Source: Streptomyces sp. NRRL S-1022
GTDB lineage: Bacteria; Actinomycetota; Actinomycetes; Streptomycetales; Streptomycetaceae
DNA: 64,000 nucleotides
Direction: 5' to 3'
Assembly (NCBI RefSeq): GCF_000720135.1
Contig: NZ_JOIU01000007.1
Location: forward strand, 1-64,000
Shown: positions 35,605-44,873 of the stretch, piece after piece
How positions within the stretch are numbered: the stretch's first letter is position 1
Layout: each line of letters begins with the position of its first letter
Notes under the pieces: generated by a model
Seen by the model: only the letters and a program-made list of their open reading frames with translations
What the model was told of the DNA's origin: nothing
The model's database searches: none
Position numbers and translations under genes: made by a program

Positions 35605-36138
35605 ATGCTGGTGACCGTGATGGACGAGACGGAGTTCTGGGAGCTGATCGACTCCACCCGGGAGGCCGCCGAGGGCGACCCCGAGGACCAGGCCGACCTG
35701 CTCGTGGACCGGCTGCTCCGGCTGGATCCCGAGCTGGTTTTGGACTTCGCCCGTCACTTCGAGGCCCGCTACAACCGCGCCTACCGCTGGGATCTGTGGG
35801 GCGCGGCCTGGCTGCTGCTGGACGGGTGCAGCGACGACGCGTTCGACTTCTTCCGGTGCTGGCTGATCGGCCAGGGCCGGGAGGTGTTCGAGGGCGCGCT
35901 GCACGATCCGGACGCGCTGGCCGAGCTGCTGGGCGAGTTCGACGAGGAGATCGACGGCGACGGCGAGGAGCTGGGGTACGCGGCGGACGAGGCGTACGAG
36001 CAGCTCACCGGCGCGGTCGCGCCCGATCTGGGTATCGCCCCGGCGCCCGCGGAGCCGCAGGGCACGCCGCTGGACCTGGAGAGCGACCGGGTGCTCGCCG
36101 AGCGGTACCCCCGCCTGTGGGAGCGGTTCAGGGAGTGA
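35605..36138 (+). CDS. DUF4240 domain protein
   Basis: This soluble acidic protein of about 177 residues is almost entirely the DUF4240 domain (MDETEFWELIDSTREAA, then WDLWGAAWLLLDGCSDDAFD and CWLIGQGREVFEGALHDP). The function of the family is unknown; members occur near defence and signalling genes but also alone. ATG at 35605 has GAGG five bases upstream; ATG at 35620, at the domain's first Met, is an alternative. It lies just after the WYL regulator gene. Confidence 0.85.
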   Translation: MLVTVMDETEFWELIDSTREAAEGDPEDQADLLVDRLLRLDPELVLDFARHFEARYNRAYRWDLWGAAWLLLDGCSDDAFDFFRCWLIGQGREVFEGALHDPDALAELLGEFDEEIDGDGEELGYAADEAYEQLTGAVAPDLGIAPAPAEPQGTPLDLESDRVLAERYPRLWERFRE

Positions 36139-36506
36139 CGCCGGCTCCGGCGCGGCCGGCCGTGACGGCGTGGCGCGTCGGGGCCGCGTCGGCCTGGTCC
36201 TCACCTGTCCCGCACCCGGGCGGCTTACGGCCGCGTCCGGCCGTGGGGCGCGGGGCTCGCGGCGGGCTGCGTGCCGTCTTTGGCGTCCCTGCGGACCGGG
36301 GGCCGGGGGGCTCGGTACCGCGGGCGCCGCGGGGTGCCCGTGATGTGCGCTGTGCCACCGGATGGAACCATCGTCCTGGTCCGGGTCGTTCCTGGGGGTG
36401 CACGCGTACCTGACCGGTTCCGCCGCCCGGTGACCGTCTCCGGTGCGTGTGCTGATCAGCGGACCGGCCCGGTCCGTACTGAGGGGTCCGAGAGAAAGGC
36501 GGCTCC
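36139..36506. promoter_or_regulatory. Intergenic region with a 17-bp palindrome in the marP-like leader
   Basis: I see no gene in these 368 bp. CGGACCGG and CCGGTCCG (36460-36476) form a perfect palindrome around one base, 30 bp before the GTG at 36507. It may be an operator or a leader hairpin. AAAGG lies just upstream of the start codon. Confidence 0.4.
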
Positions 36507-37691
36507 GTGGATCTGCTCGACCTGGTGCTTGTGCTGGTGATCGCCGTCTACGCGGTGTCCGGGTACCGGCGCGGCCTGGTGGCCGGCTGCGTCTCGCTGG
36601 CCGGGTTCGTGGGCGGTGCGGTCGTCGGCGTGTGGCTGCTGCCCTGGGTGACGGGTCAGGTGGAGCGGGGCACGTCGGCGGCGACGGTGCTCGCGGTGCT
36701 GACGGTGCTGGTACCGGCGGTGGTGGGGCACGAGCTGGCGGGCCGGCTGGCGCTGCGGCTGCGCGGGGAGCTGGACCGGGGTCCGCTGCGGGTGGCGGAC
36801 GGACTGGGGGGTGCCGCGGCGAACTCGGTCGCGGTGCTGATCGTGGCCTGGGTGGCGGCGAGCGTGCTGAGCGCGGCCCCGGCGCAGCCCCTGACGACGG
36901 CGATACGGAACTCGGCGCTGCTGGGCGCGGTGCAGGAGGCGATGCCGCAGACCACGCCGGCCTGGTTCGCGCGGGCCACGTCCGCGCTGACCGAGGCGGG
37001 CTTCCCGCAGGTCTTCAACCCGTTCGAGAACGAGTCGACGGCCCGGGTGGCCCGGCCGACCGGGGACAGCGTCACGCCGGCCGCGGCGAGCGCCGCCAAG
37101 CGGAGCTCGGTGAAGATCGAGGGCGCCGCGGGCGTGGAGGGCCGTGAGGGCAGCGGGTTCGTGTACGCACCGCAGCGGGTGATGACCAACGCGCACGTGG
37201 TGGCGGGCATCGACGACCCGGGCGTGCGGGTCGGCGGGGTGGGGCCGTCGTACCGGGCGCGGGTGGTGCTGTTCGACCCGGACCGGGACGTGGCGGTGCT
37301 GTACGTGCCGGGGCTGCGCGCGCCGGTGCTGCGGTTCGACCCGGGTGCCGCGCGCGGGGACGCGGCGGTGGTGGCGGGCTATCCGCAGGACGGGGCGCTG
37401 GACCTGCAGGCGGCGACGGTGGCGAACCGGGTGCGGGCGACCGGCCAGAACATCTACAACGACCGCACGGTCACCCGGGAGATCTACTCGGTCCGCTCCA
37501 CGGTCCGGCCGGGCAACTCCGGCGGCCCGCTGCTGACCACGGACGGCAGGGTGTTCGGGGTGGTCTTCGCCCGGTCCACCTCGGACGCCGAGACGGGGTA
37601 CGCGCTGACGGCGGCCGAGGTGGCGGGCGACGCCCGGCGTGCGGCCACGGCGACGGCGCGGGTGGACACGGGCCGGCTGGCCGACTCGTAG
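36507..37691 (+). CDS. MarP-like membrane serine protease (CvpA domain plus trypsin fold)
   Basis: This 394-residue membrane protease has four hydrophobic segments in residues 1-130, forming a CvpA/colicin V production-type domain (LLDLVLVLVIAVYAVSGYRR). A chymotrypsin-like domain on the outer face starts near residue 195. The triad is visible as His in VMTNAHVVAG, Asp in DRDVAVLYVPG and Ser in RPGNSGGPLLT. In Mycobacterium tuberculosis MarP is needed for acid resistance and cell-wall remodelling; that role here is inferred from the family. GTG at 36507 is preceded by AAAGG. Confidence 0.92.
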   Translation: MDLLDLVLVLVIAVYAVSGYRRGLVAGCVSLAGFVGGAVVGVWLLPWVTGQVERGTSAATVLAVLTVLVPAVVGHELAGRLALRLRGELDRGPLRVADGLGGAAANSVAVLIVAWVAASVLSAAPAQPLTTAIRNSALLGAVQEAMPQTTPAWFARATSALTEAGFPQVFNPFENESTARVARPTGDSVTPAAASAAKRSSVKIEGAAGVEGREGSGFVYAPQRVMTNAHVVAGIDDPGVRVGGVGPSYRARVVLFDPDRDVAVLYVPGLRAPVLRFDPGAARGDAAVVAGYPQDGALDLQAATVANRVRATGQNIYNDRTVTREIYSVRSTVRPGNSGGPLLTTDGRVFGVVFARSTSDAETGYALTAAEVAGDARRAATATARVDTGRLADS

Positions 37692-37724
37692 GCCCCGGCG
37701 CGGGGGCCGGCGGGTGCGCGGGGC

Positions 37725-38213
37725 CTACAGGGCGCGGCCCATGCACACGTCGTCGACGTACCGGCCGTCGATGAGGAACTCCTGCGGCAGCACGCCCTCG
37801 ACGGCGAACCCCTCGGACGCGTACAGCGCCCGGGCGGGGGTGTTGTGCCCGAGGACGCGCAGGGTGAGGCGGCGCGCGCCGCGCCGGCGGGCCTCCGCGA
37901 CGGCGGCCCGGACCAGGGCGCGCCCGACGCCGCGTCCGCGCGCCTCCACGGCGACGGCGAAGCCCTGGACGGCCAGGACGTGCGCGTTGGAGGGCAGCGG
38001 GGTGGCGGGGACGAGGCGGATGTAGCCGAGGAGGCGTCGGCCGGCCTCGGCGACGAGGTAGTCGTCGGGGCGGTGCCGCTCGTCGAAGAACGGCGGGTAG
38101 GGCGGCTGCGGCCGGGGGGCCACCGCGTGCAGGGTGGACCAGGTCGCCCGGTCGAGGACGGCGAGTTCCTCCTCGTCGGCGGGCCGGGCGGTGCGTATGT
38201 GCGGCTCGGGCAT
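37725..38213 (-). CDS. GNAT-family N-acetyltransferase
   Basis: This acetyl-CoA-dependent acyltransferase of about 162 residues has the GNAT core: LLGYIRLVPATPL strand, VAVEARGRGVGRALVRAAVA (acetyl-CoA loop, RGxGxA type) and LTLRVLGHNTPARALYASEGF. The acceptor is unknown. ATG at 38213 (MPEPHIRTARPAD) is preferred because AGGGTGA precedes it; a GTG three codons earlier is in frame. It is convergent with the marP-like gene and divergent from the SDR gene. Confidence 0.9.
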   Translation of the reverse strand: MPEPHIRTARPADEEELAVLDRATWSTLHAVAPRPQPPYPPFFDERHRPDDYLVAEAGRRLLGYIRLVPATPLPSNAHVLAVQGFAVAVEARGRGVGRALVRAAVAEARRRGARRLTLRVLGHNTPARALYASEGFAVEGVLPQEFLIDGRYVDDVCMGRAL

Positions 38214-38287
38214 GACGGTCACCCTACGGCGGGCGGCCCGGGCGTCCCACCGGGTTACCGGGGGGGCTGGGCGGTCATGCTGGGGTC

Positions 38288-39184
38288 ATGGAACGTTCAC
38301 GTATCGCGGTGGCCGGCGCGTCCGGTCTCATCGGCAGCGCTCTGGTGCGGTCCCTGACCGCGGACGGGCACGAGGTGGTCCGGCTGGTGCGGCGGGCCCC
38401 CCGGGGGGCGGACGAGATCCGCTGGGACCCCGGGCGGGGTCACGTCGACGCGGCCGGGCTGGCCGGGTGCGACGCGGTGGTCAACCTGGCGGCGGCCGGG
38501 GTGGGCGACCGGCGCTGGAGCCCGGAGTACAAGCGGCTGCTCCGGGACAGCCGGGTGCTGGGCACGACGGCGCTGGCCGAGGCGGTGGCCGCGCTGCCCC
38601 GCCCGCCGCGGGTGTTCGTGAACGGCAGCGCGATCGGCTTCTACGGCGACACGGGCGACCGGGTGGTGGACGAGGACGCGCCGCCCGGCGACGGCTTCCT
38701 GGCCTCGCTGTGCGTGGAGTGGGAGGAGGCGGCGGCGCCCGCGCGGGAGGCGGGGGTGCGGACGGTGTGCGCGCGGACGGGGCTGGTGGTGGCCCGGGAG
38801 GGCGGGGCCTGGGGGCGCTTGTTCCCGCTGTTCCGGGCGGGGCTCGGGGGGCGGCTGGGCGACGGGCGGCAGTACTGGTCGTACATCGCGCTGCACGACG
38901 AGGTCGCGGCGATCCGGCACCTCATCGACCACGACGACCTGTCGGGTCCGGTCAACCTGACGGCTCCGCAGCCGCTGACGAACGGTGAGATCACCGCGGC
39001 GATGGCCCGCGCGCTGCACCGGCCGGCGCTGTTCGCGGTGCCCGCCCCGGTGCTGCGGACGGCGCTCGGGGAGATGGCCGGGGATGTGCTGGGCAGCCAG
39101 CGCGTGGTGCCGAGACGGTTGCTGGAGTCGGGGTTCCGGTTCGCGTTTCCGGGCATCGACGAAGCGATCCGTGCGGCCCTCTGA
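38288..39184 (+). CDS. TIGR01777-type NAD(P)-dependent epimerase/SDR protein
   Basis: This 298-residue extended short-chain dehydrogenase-like protein has the N-terminal cofactor motif IAVAGASGLIGSALVRSL. The YfcH/SulA-type segment GWDPGRGHVD reads IRWDPGRGHVD here, and NGSAIGFYGDTGD lies in the active-site region. A C-terminal DUF1731 domain includes PVNLTAPQPLTNGEITAAMA. The reaction is not known for the family. No ribosome-binding site is evident at the ATG. Confidence 0.9.
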   Translation: MERSRIAVAGASGLIGSALVRSLTADGHEVVRLVRRAPRGADEIRWDPGRGHVDAAGLAGCDAVVNLAAAGVGDRRWSPEYKRLLRDSRVLGTTALAEAVAALPRPPRVFVNGSAIGFYGDTGDRVVDEDAPPGDGFLASLCVEWEEAAAPAREAGVRTVCARTGLVVAREGGAWGRLFPLFRAGLGGRLGDGRQYWSYIALHDEVAAIRHLIDHDDLSGPVNLTAPQPLTNGEITAAMARALHRPALFAVPAPVLRTALGEMAGDVLGSQRVVPRRLLESGFRFAFPGIDEAIRAAL

Positions 39185-39364
39185 GCCGGCTGACAACACC
39201 GGCGAACGAAAGTGACCGTATGCGACCTCCATGCGACCGTGCCCTGTTGATGCGCGACTCCTTATGACCGATCGCGCCCCTACCCTCGACCCGAACCCGG
39301 GTATCCCTTGCGCCTGTTGGGGGCATCACGTCTCCACCGGTCGCGCAACCACAGGAGGGGCCTC

Positions 39365-40729
39365 GTGCTTGAGCCCGCGTACCAGGTGGACGTCGTCATC
39401 GTGGGAGCCGGAATCGCCGGCCTCTCGGCGGCTCATCGGCTGACCAGTGCAGGAATCACCACCGCGGTCCTGGAGGCGGCCCCCTGCGTCGGGGGCCGCA
39501 TGTCGACCGAGAAGGTCGACGGCTTCCGGCTCGACCGCATCGGACAGCTGCTGTCCACGTCCCATCCCGAACTCGGCCTGACCCCGGGCCTGGACGCCCT
39601 GACCCTGCGCCGCTTCGCGCCGGGCGTCCTGCTGCACCACGACGGCCGCACCCAGCGCGCGGGCGAGCCGGCGGCCGCCGGGAGCGCACGGGGCGCACGG
39701 GGCGCACTCCATGTGGTGCGCGCCCTCGCCAGCGCACCCCGGGGTACGGCGGCCACGCCCGGCGCGCCGGTGGGCGGCGCGGTGGACCAGGCCCGGCTGG
39801 GCGCCGCGCTCGGCCGGATCGCGGCGACCCCCGTCGAACGCCTCCTGGCCCGCCCCGAGATGCCGGCCGCGCAGGCGCTCGCCCAGCGCGGGGTGCCGGC
39901 GCGCACCGTCGACGGCTTCCTGCGCCCGCTGCTCGCCGCGCTGCTGTGCGACCCGGGGCTGACCACCTCCAGCCGGTGCGCCGACCTGGCGCTGCACGCC
40001 TTCGCGAGCGGGCGGCTGTGCGTGCCGGAGGGCGGCGCCGAGATGCTGCCCGAGCTGCTGGCCAGGGCGCTGCCGCCGGGCACCGTGCACACCGGCGTGC
40101 GGGTCACCTCGGTGGCGACGACCTCGGTGGCCACCGCCGAGCACGGGGAGGTCCGCTGCCGGGCGGTGCTGCTGGCGACGGACGCGCGGGCCGCGGCCGA
40201 ACTGCTGCCGGGGCTCAGGGTGCCGGACTTCCACCCGGTGACGGTCGTCCACCACACGGCGGACGACCCGGCGGCGGCCTTCCCGACGGGCAGCTCGCTG
40301 CTGCTGGACGCCGACCGGGGCGGGCCGGTGGCGCACACGGCGGTGCTCAGCAACGTGGACCCGAGCCGGGCACCGGCCGGCCGCGTGCTCATCTCGTCGA
40401 CGGTGCTGGGCACCCCGCCGGAAGGGGTGGACACTGCGGTCCGCATCCACCTCTCCCGCCTGTACGGCACCTCGACCCGCCGCTGGGAGACGCTGGCCGT
40501 GCACCACACCCCCGAGGCGGTCCCCGCCATGCGCCCCCCGCACGACCTGCGCCGCCCGGTACGCCTGCTGGCGGGCCTCTACGTCTGCGGCGACCACCGC
40601 GACACCAGCACCGTCCAGGGCGCCCTGCATTCGGCCCACCGCGCCGCGTCGGCCATCCTGGCCGATCTGGGCGCCGCGGGTTCGATGCACAGCGCGGACC
40701 CGGCCCCGACGCTGCCGAGGGCGGCGTAG
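39365..40729 (+). CDS. FAD-dependent oxidoreductase (amine oxidase/phytoene desaturase-like)
   Basis: This 454-residue flavoprotein has the dinucleotide motif DVVIVGAGIAGLSAAHRL and, 20 residues later, EAAPCVGGRMSTEKVDGFRL, the typical amine-oxidase superfamily start. The FAD-closing block near the C-terminus is LYVCGDHRDTSTVQGALHSA. The substrate is unknown. GTG at 39365 is chosen because AGGAGGGG precedes it. An Ala/Gly-rich stretch near residue 100 (SARGARGALH) is low complexity. It converges on the NsdA-like regulator gene with only 7 bp between the stops. Confidence 0.88.
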   Translation: MLEPAYQVDVVIVGAGIAGLSAAHRLTSAGITTAVLEAAPCVGGRMSTEKVDGFRLDRIGQLLSTSHPELGLTPGLDALTLRRFAPGVLLHHDGRTQRAGEPAAAGSARGARGALHVVRALASAPRGTAATPGAPVGGAVDQARLGAALGRIAATPVERLLARPEMPAAQALAQRGVPARTVDGFLRPLLAALLCDPGLTTSSRCADLALHAFASGRLCVPEGGAEMLPELLARALPPGTVHTGVRVTSVATTSVATAEHGEVRCRAVLLATDARAAAELLPGLRVPDFHPVTVVHHTADDPAAAFPTGSSLLLDADRGGPVAHTAVLSNVDPSRAPAGRVLISSTVLGTPPEGVDTAVRIHLSRLYGTSTRRWETLAVHHTPEAVPAMRPPHDLRRPVRLLAGLYVCGDHRDTSTVQGALHSAHRAASAILADLGAAGSMHSADPAPTLPRAA

Positions 40730-40736
40730 GCGGCCC

Positions 40737-42194
40737 TCACCCCAGTGCCGCCACCTTCTCCCGGTACACCCGCACCGGCGCCGCGTCCCGATAGGGCTCC
40801 AGCCGGCGCTCGAACTCCCTCACGTACTCCACGGCGCGGGCCGAGCGCATCTCCGCGGCCTGCCCCGCCGCCTCCGCGGCGATCGCGCACGCCTGGTCCA
40901 GCTCGCCGAGGCCGAGGCGCGCGGTGGCGAGCACGACCCGGCAGAACAGGCGGCTGCGGGCGTAGGTGGGCGCCCGCAGCTGCAGGGACCGCTCGGCGTG
41001 CTGCGCGGCCGCCCGGAACTGCTGCAGGTCGCGGTGGCAGTGCCCGAACTCGTCGGCGAGCTGCGCCTCGTCGAAGAACGCCGCCCAGTACGGCACGTCG
41101 TCCCCGGGCCGGGCCGCCTCCAGGGCGCGCTCGGCCCGCACCAGCGCCGCGGTGCACGCCCGCACCTCGCCGAGGACCCCGTGCGCCCGCGCCTCGGAGG
41201 CGTGCAGCAGCGCCTGGACGACCGGCGGCGCGCCCGTGCCGACGCCCTGCTGGGCGACCCGCGCCAGCTGCACCGCCTCCCGGCCGTGGCCGAGGTAGAC
41301 GGCCTGGCGGCTCATGGTGACCAGGACGTACGAGCCGTAGGCCCGGTCGCCGGCCGCCTGGGCGAGCCGCAGGGCCTGCACGAAGTACCGCTGGGCGAGC
41401 CCGTGCGCGGCGATGTCGTACGAGGTCCAGCCCGCGAGCCGGGTCAGGTCGGCGGCGGCGCCGAACAGCCGGCGACCGGTCTGCTCGTCGTAGCTGCCGC
41501 GGAGCATCGGCTCGCACTCGTGCTCCAGGTAGCGCACCAGGGCCTGCCGGGCGTGGCCGCCGCCGAACCGGTCGTCGAGGGTGCGGAACAGCTCGCCGAC
41601 CGAGTGCAGGGCGGCGATGTCACCGCTGCCGACGCGGTGTCCGGAGCCGCGCTCGGCCTGGCCGCGCGACCGCGGCGGGGCCGGCAGCTGGAGTCTGGCC
41701 GCACCGGGCCGGCCCTGCGGCGGCACCCGGGGCCCCGGTTCCCGGGCCACCCGGTCGTCGGCCTTGCCGATCAGCCAGTCCCGGCTGGGCACCACGAGCC
41801 CCGCCGGGGTGAAGGCGATCTTGCGCAGCTCGGCGTGGCTGCCGGAGTCCTTGCGCCACAGCCCGCTGACGATGTCGACGGCCTCCTCCGGGGTGGCCGC
41901 GAACTCCAGCCCGGCGTAGACCGGGGCGCAGGCGTCCAGGCCGAGGTCCTGGGCGGTGAGCCGGCGCCCGAGGCGGCGGGTGAACACCTCGGCGATGAGG
42001 GCGGGGGTGGTCCCCCGCGGCTGCTGTCCGCGCAGCCAGCGGGTGACGGAGGTCTTGTCGTATCTCAGGTCCAGCCCGTGCTCAAGGCCGAGCTGGTCGA
42101 CGCGACGAGCCAGACCCGCGTTGGAGAACCCCGCCTCTGCGATGAGCGCGGCGAGCTGGCGGTTGGGGGTGCGCTGCGCGGGTCGGTCCGTCAT
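40737..42194 (-). CDS. NsdA-like regulator (helix-turn-helix plus TPR-type repeats)
   Basis: This 485-residue protein has an N-terminal region resembling a helix-turn-helix ([18 protein letters not shown], residues ~43-60). A low-complexity linker follows near 165-205, then a helical C-terminal part (~210-480) that looks like TPR repeats. NsdA and its paralogues affect differentiation and antibiotic production in Streptomyces. I assign the family, not orthology, so no symbol is given. It is divergent from lipB across 239 bp. No target is evident. Confidence 0.75.
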   Translation of the reverse strand: MTDRPAQRTPNRQLAALIAEAGFSNAGLARRVDQLGLEHGLDLRYDKTSVTRWLRGQQPRGTTPALIAEVFTRRLGRRLTAQDLGLDACAPVYAGLEFAATPEEAVDIVSGLWRKDSGSHAELRKIAFTPAGLVVPSRDWLIGKADDRVAREPGPRVPPQGRPGAARLQLPAPPRSRGQAERGSGHRVGSGDIAALHSVGELFRTLDDRFGGGHARQALVRYLEHECEPMLRGSYDEQTGRRLFGAAADLTRLAGWTSYDIAAHGLAQRYFVQALRLAQAAGDRAYGSYVLVTMSRQAVYLGHGREAVQLARVAQQGVGTGAPPVVQALLHASEARAHGVLGEVRACTAALVRAERALEAARPGDDVPYWAAFFDEAQLADEFGHCHRDLQQFRAAAQHAERSLQLRAPTYARSRLFCRVVLATARLGLGELDQACAIAAEAAGQAAEMRSARAVEYVREFERRLEPYRDAAPVRVYREKVAALG

Positions 42195-42433
42195 CTGCGG
42201 TGCGGTCTCCTGCCTTCCGGGCCCTCGATGTGCCCGGATTGCCGTTGAGCAGCCCTTATGGCCTCACGAACGGCGCGAATGTAGCGGAGAGTGAGCAGAC
42301 GGTCGCATACTTCGCGGGGCATTCATCCGATCGTGTGAGGAACGCCCCCAGGGCTGACGTACTCCGGTCGGACGTACAGTGGCGTGGGCGCGATACGTGC
42401 CTGACACATCCTTCGCCGAGGGAGGCGCTTGCC

Positions 42434-43255
42434 GTGAGTGAGTTGCGGTTCGTCCGCATGGGGTTCGGTGCCGATGCCGTCGACTACCAGGAGGCCTGGG
42501 ACGAGCAGCGCCGGGTGCACGCGGCCCGGTTCGCCGACGAGGTCCCGGACACCGTGATCCTGCTGGAGCACCCCCCGGTCTACACGGCGGGCCGGCGCAC
42601 CGAGGACAGCGAGCGTCCGCTGGACGGCACCCCGGTCGTCGACGTGGACCGCGGCGGCAAGATCACCTGGCACGGCCCGGGCCAGCTGGTCGGCTACCCG
42701 ATCCAGAAGCTGCCCCGTCCGGTGGACGTGGTCGCGCACGTACGGCGGCTGGAGGAGGCGATCATCCGCGCCTGCGCCGAGTTCGGCCTGGAGACCACGC
42801 GGGTGGAGGGCCGCAGCGGCGTCTGGGTGCTCGGCGACCCGGTCGAGCAGCGGCCGGCCTGGGGGTCCCCCCGGCCGGAGGCTGGGGGAGGCCTGTCCCT
42901 GGACTTCGACCCCCGGCTGCACGACGAGGAGTTCGACCCGCGCCTCAACGGCCCCGAGTACGCCCCGTCCAACGCGGGCCAGCGGCGCGAGGACCGCAAG
43001 ATCGCGCAGATCGGCATCCGGGTGGCCAAGGGCGTCACCATGCACGGCTTCTCGTTCAACGTGAACCCCGACATGAAGGCGTTCGACCGGATCATCCCGT
43101 GCGGGATCCGGGACGCGGGGGTGGCCTCCCTCGCGGGCGAGCTGGGCCGGGACGTCACCATCGAGGAGGTCCTGCCGATGGTGGAGAAGCACCTGAAGGA
43201 CGTCCTGGAGCAAGCGGACCTGAAGCCCCGGGTCGTCGAGAAGGCCTCCGCCTGA
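42434..43255 (+). CDS. lipB: Octanoyl-[acyl-carrier-protein]:protein octanoyltransferase (lipoyl synthesis)
   Basis: LipB transfers octanoate from ACP to lipoyl domains, the first step of lipoate assembly, in the cytoplasm. The 273-residue product has [19 protein letters not shown] (His80), the catalytic Lys189 in [10 protein letters not shown] and Cys223 in [11 protein letters not shown]. Between about residues 134 and 187 there is an insertion of some 45 residues compared with short LipBs. Part of it ([13 protein letters not shown]) is encoded by a Streptomyces-type hairpin repeat. GTG at 42434 has GGAGG upstream. lipA follows after 115 bp; the products serve SucB and AceE-linked complexes. 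Confidence 0.95.
   Translation: MSELRFVRMGFGADAVDYQEAWDEQRRVHAARFADEVPDTVILLEHPPVYTAGRRTEDSERPLDGTPVVDVDRGGKITWHGPGQLVGYPIQKLPRPVDVVAHVRRLEEAIIRACAEFGLETTRVEGRSGVWVLGDPVEQRPAWGSPRPEAGGGLSLDFDPRLHDEEFDPRLNGPEYAPSNAGQRREDRKIAQIGIRVAKGVTMHGFSFNVNPDMKAFDRIIPCGIRDAGVASLAGELGRDVTIEEVLPMVEKHLKDVLEQADLKPRVVEKASA
42857..42893. repeat. Hairpin-forming repeat element inside lipB
   Basis: This GC-rich element has a GGGGGTCCCCCC core, and TCCCCC (42866-42871) can pair with GGGGGA (42884-42889). It resembles a repeat that I recall between and within genes across Streptomyces. Here it lies in frame in the lipB insertion. Confidence 0.6.
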
Positions 43256-43370
43256 TCGTCCGTCCGGGGAATGCGCCCTGCGACAGCGGGGTTGGCCTCG
43301 ACGGCAGGGCGCACAGAGCACGGGCGTACCCTGGTGTACGCCGAAGAATCGAAGTCACAGGGAGCCGGTC

Positions 43371-44384
43371 GTGTCCGCAGTCGCACCCGACGGGAAGCAA
43401 GTGCCAAGCCCTGACGGGCGGCGATTGCTGCGCCTTGAGGTCCGCAACAGCCAGACCCCCATCGAGCGCAAGCCCGAGTGGATCAAGACCCGGGCGAAAA
43501 TGGGCCCCGAGTACACCGCGATGCAGAAGCTCGTGAAGAGCGAGGGCCTGCACACGGTCTGCCAGGAAGCCGGCTGCCCGAACATCTACGAGTGCTGGGA
43601 GGACCGCGAGGCGACCTTCCTCATCGGCGGCGACCAGTGCACCCGGCGCTGTGACTTCTGCCAGATCGACACCGGCAAGCCCGAGGCGCTCGACCGCGAC
43701 GAGCCGCGCCGCGTGGGCGAGTCCGTGGTCACCATGGACCTGAACTACGCGACCATCACCGGCGTCGCCCGCGACGACCTGGCGGACGGCGGCGCCTGGC
43801 TGTACGCCGAGACCGTGCGCCAGATCCACCAGCAGACCGCGGACCGCGAGGGCGGCCGCACCAAGGTGGAGCTGCTGGCCCCCGACTTCAACGCGGTGCC
43901 CGAGCAGCTGGCCGAGGTCTTCTCCTCCCGGCCCGAGGTCTTCGCGCACAACGTCGAGACGGTCCCGCGGATCTTCAAGCGGATCCGCCCCGGCTTCCGC
44001 TACGAGCGCTCCCTGAAGGTCATCACCGAGGCCCGCGACTTCGGCCTGGTCACCAAGTCGAACCTGATCCTCGGCATGGGCGAGACCCGCGAGGAGGTCG
44101 GCGAGGCGCTGCGTCAGCTGCACGACGCGGGCTGCGAGCTGATCACCATCACCCAGTACCTGCGCCCCTCCGTCCGGCACCACCCGGTGGAGCGCTGGGT
44201 GAAGCCGCAGGAGTTCGTGGAGCTGAAGGAGGAGGCCGAGCAGATCGGCTTCTCCGGTGTGATGTCCGGCCCGCTGGTGCGGTCGTCGTACCGTGCCGGG
44301 CGCCTGTACCAGATGGCCGTCGAACAGCGTCATTCAGCTGCTCCGCAGCGGGGCGGCGCGTTCGTCGCCGGCCAGGCGGTGTGA
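43371..44384 (+). CDS. lipA: Lipoyl synthase (radical SAM)
   Basis: LipA inserts two sulfur atoms into octanoyl-lysine on lipoyl domains. It uses one [4Fe-4S] cluster for SAM cleavage and sacrifices a second as sulfur donor. The 337-residue product shows both Cys sets: [12 protein letters not shown] (Cys64, 69, 75; auxiliary cluster) and CTRRCDFCQ (Cys90, 94, 97; radical SAM). The C-terminal conserved SSYRAGRLY follows. The start is GTG at 43371, with GGAG upstream (CAGGGAGCCGGTC). It lies in a lipB-lipA unit, and a strong hairpin follows at 44446-44480. Confidence 0.97.
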   Translation: MSAVAPDGKQVPSPDGRRLLRLEVRNSQTPIERKPEWIKTRAKMGPEYTAMQKLVKSEGLHTVCQEAGCPNIYECWEDREATFLIGGDQCTRRCDFCQIDTGKPEALDRDEPRRVGESVVTMDLNYATITGVARDDLADGGAWLYAETVRQIHQQTADREGGRTKVELLAPDFNAVPEQLAEVFSSRPEVFAHNVETVPRIFKRIRPGFRYERSLKVITEARDFGLVTKSNLILGMGETREEVGEALRQLHDAGCELITITQYLRPSVRHHPVERWVKPQEFVELKEEAEQIGFSGVMSGPLVRSSYRAGRLYQMAVEQRHSAAPQRGGAFVAGQAV

Positions 44385-44445
44385 GCCGAGCGTGTGAATT
44401 CGCGCACAAGGTATTACCGGCCAGTAATGGCCAGGACGACGCGGT

Positions 44446-44480
44446 CCTGACCGTCCTCGCTGATGAGGACGTCCGTCAGG
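44446..44480. terminator. lipA terminator hairpin
   Basis: CCTGAC (44446-44451) pairs with GTCAGG (44475-44480), and inside it CGTCCTC (44452-44458) pairs with GAGGACG (44465-44471). This makes a two-part stem about 60 bases after the lipA stop. Confidence 0.6.
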
Positions 44481-44614
44481 GCCGCGTCGGCGTTTCCGAG
44501 CCCCCTATCAGACCTTCATGGGCGTTTGACCGGCCGGACACGCCCTGGTAACACCAATCAGTGACTCTGGTATCACGCCCCGTATCTCCACCGCTCCGAG
44601 GGGGGACCTCGATC

Positions 44615-44815
44615 ATGCAGGCCGCACCCGTACGCGCCACCGCCATCCCGACCTTCACCGACGCCCTGCGGGCCGTCGAGTCCCTGCTCATGAGCGGCGG
44701 TCAGCGCACCGCCCGCCGCAACGCGTGGACGTCCGTCCTGGAGGACCGCCGCCGGGCCAAGGACCGGGTCGAGGCCCAGCGGGTCCTGGACCAGGCCGCC
44801 GCCGGCCGCCCCTGA
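44615..44815 (+). CDS. Small conserved hypothetical protein
   Basis: This 66-residue basic, helical protein (MQAAPVRATAIPTFTDALRA, then RRNAWTSVLEDRRRAKDRVE) has no named domain. A GAGGGGGG tract precedes the ATG. In my memory a protein of this size follows lipA in S. coelicolor as well. Function is unknown. It lies between the lipA terminator and the DUF4191 gene. Confidence 0.75.
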   Translation: MQAAPVRATAIPTFTDALRAVESLLMSGGQRTARRNAWTSVLEDRRRAKDRVEAQRVLDQAAAGRP

Positions 44816-44860
44816 TCCTCCCCGCCGGGCACTGCCGTCGTCCGCGCTCCTGGGGGCACG

Positions 44861-44866
44861 TAGACT
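44861..44866 (+). promoter_or_regulatory. Candidate -10 box for a leaderless transcript
   Basis: TAGACT ends seven bases before the ATG at 44874 and no ribosome-binding site is present. It is one of the clearest of several such cases in the window. Confidence 0.5.
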
Positions 44867-44873
44867 TCGTGGC

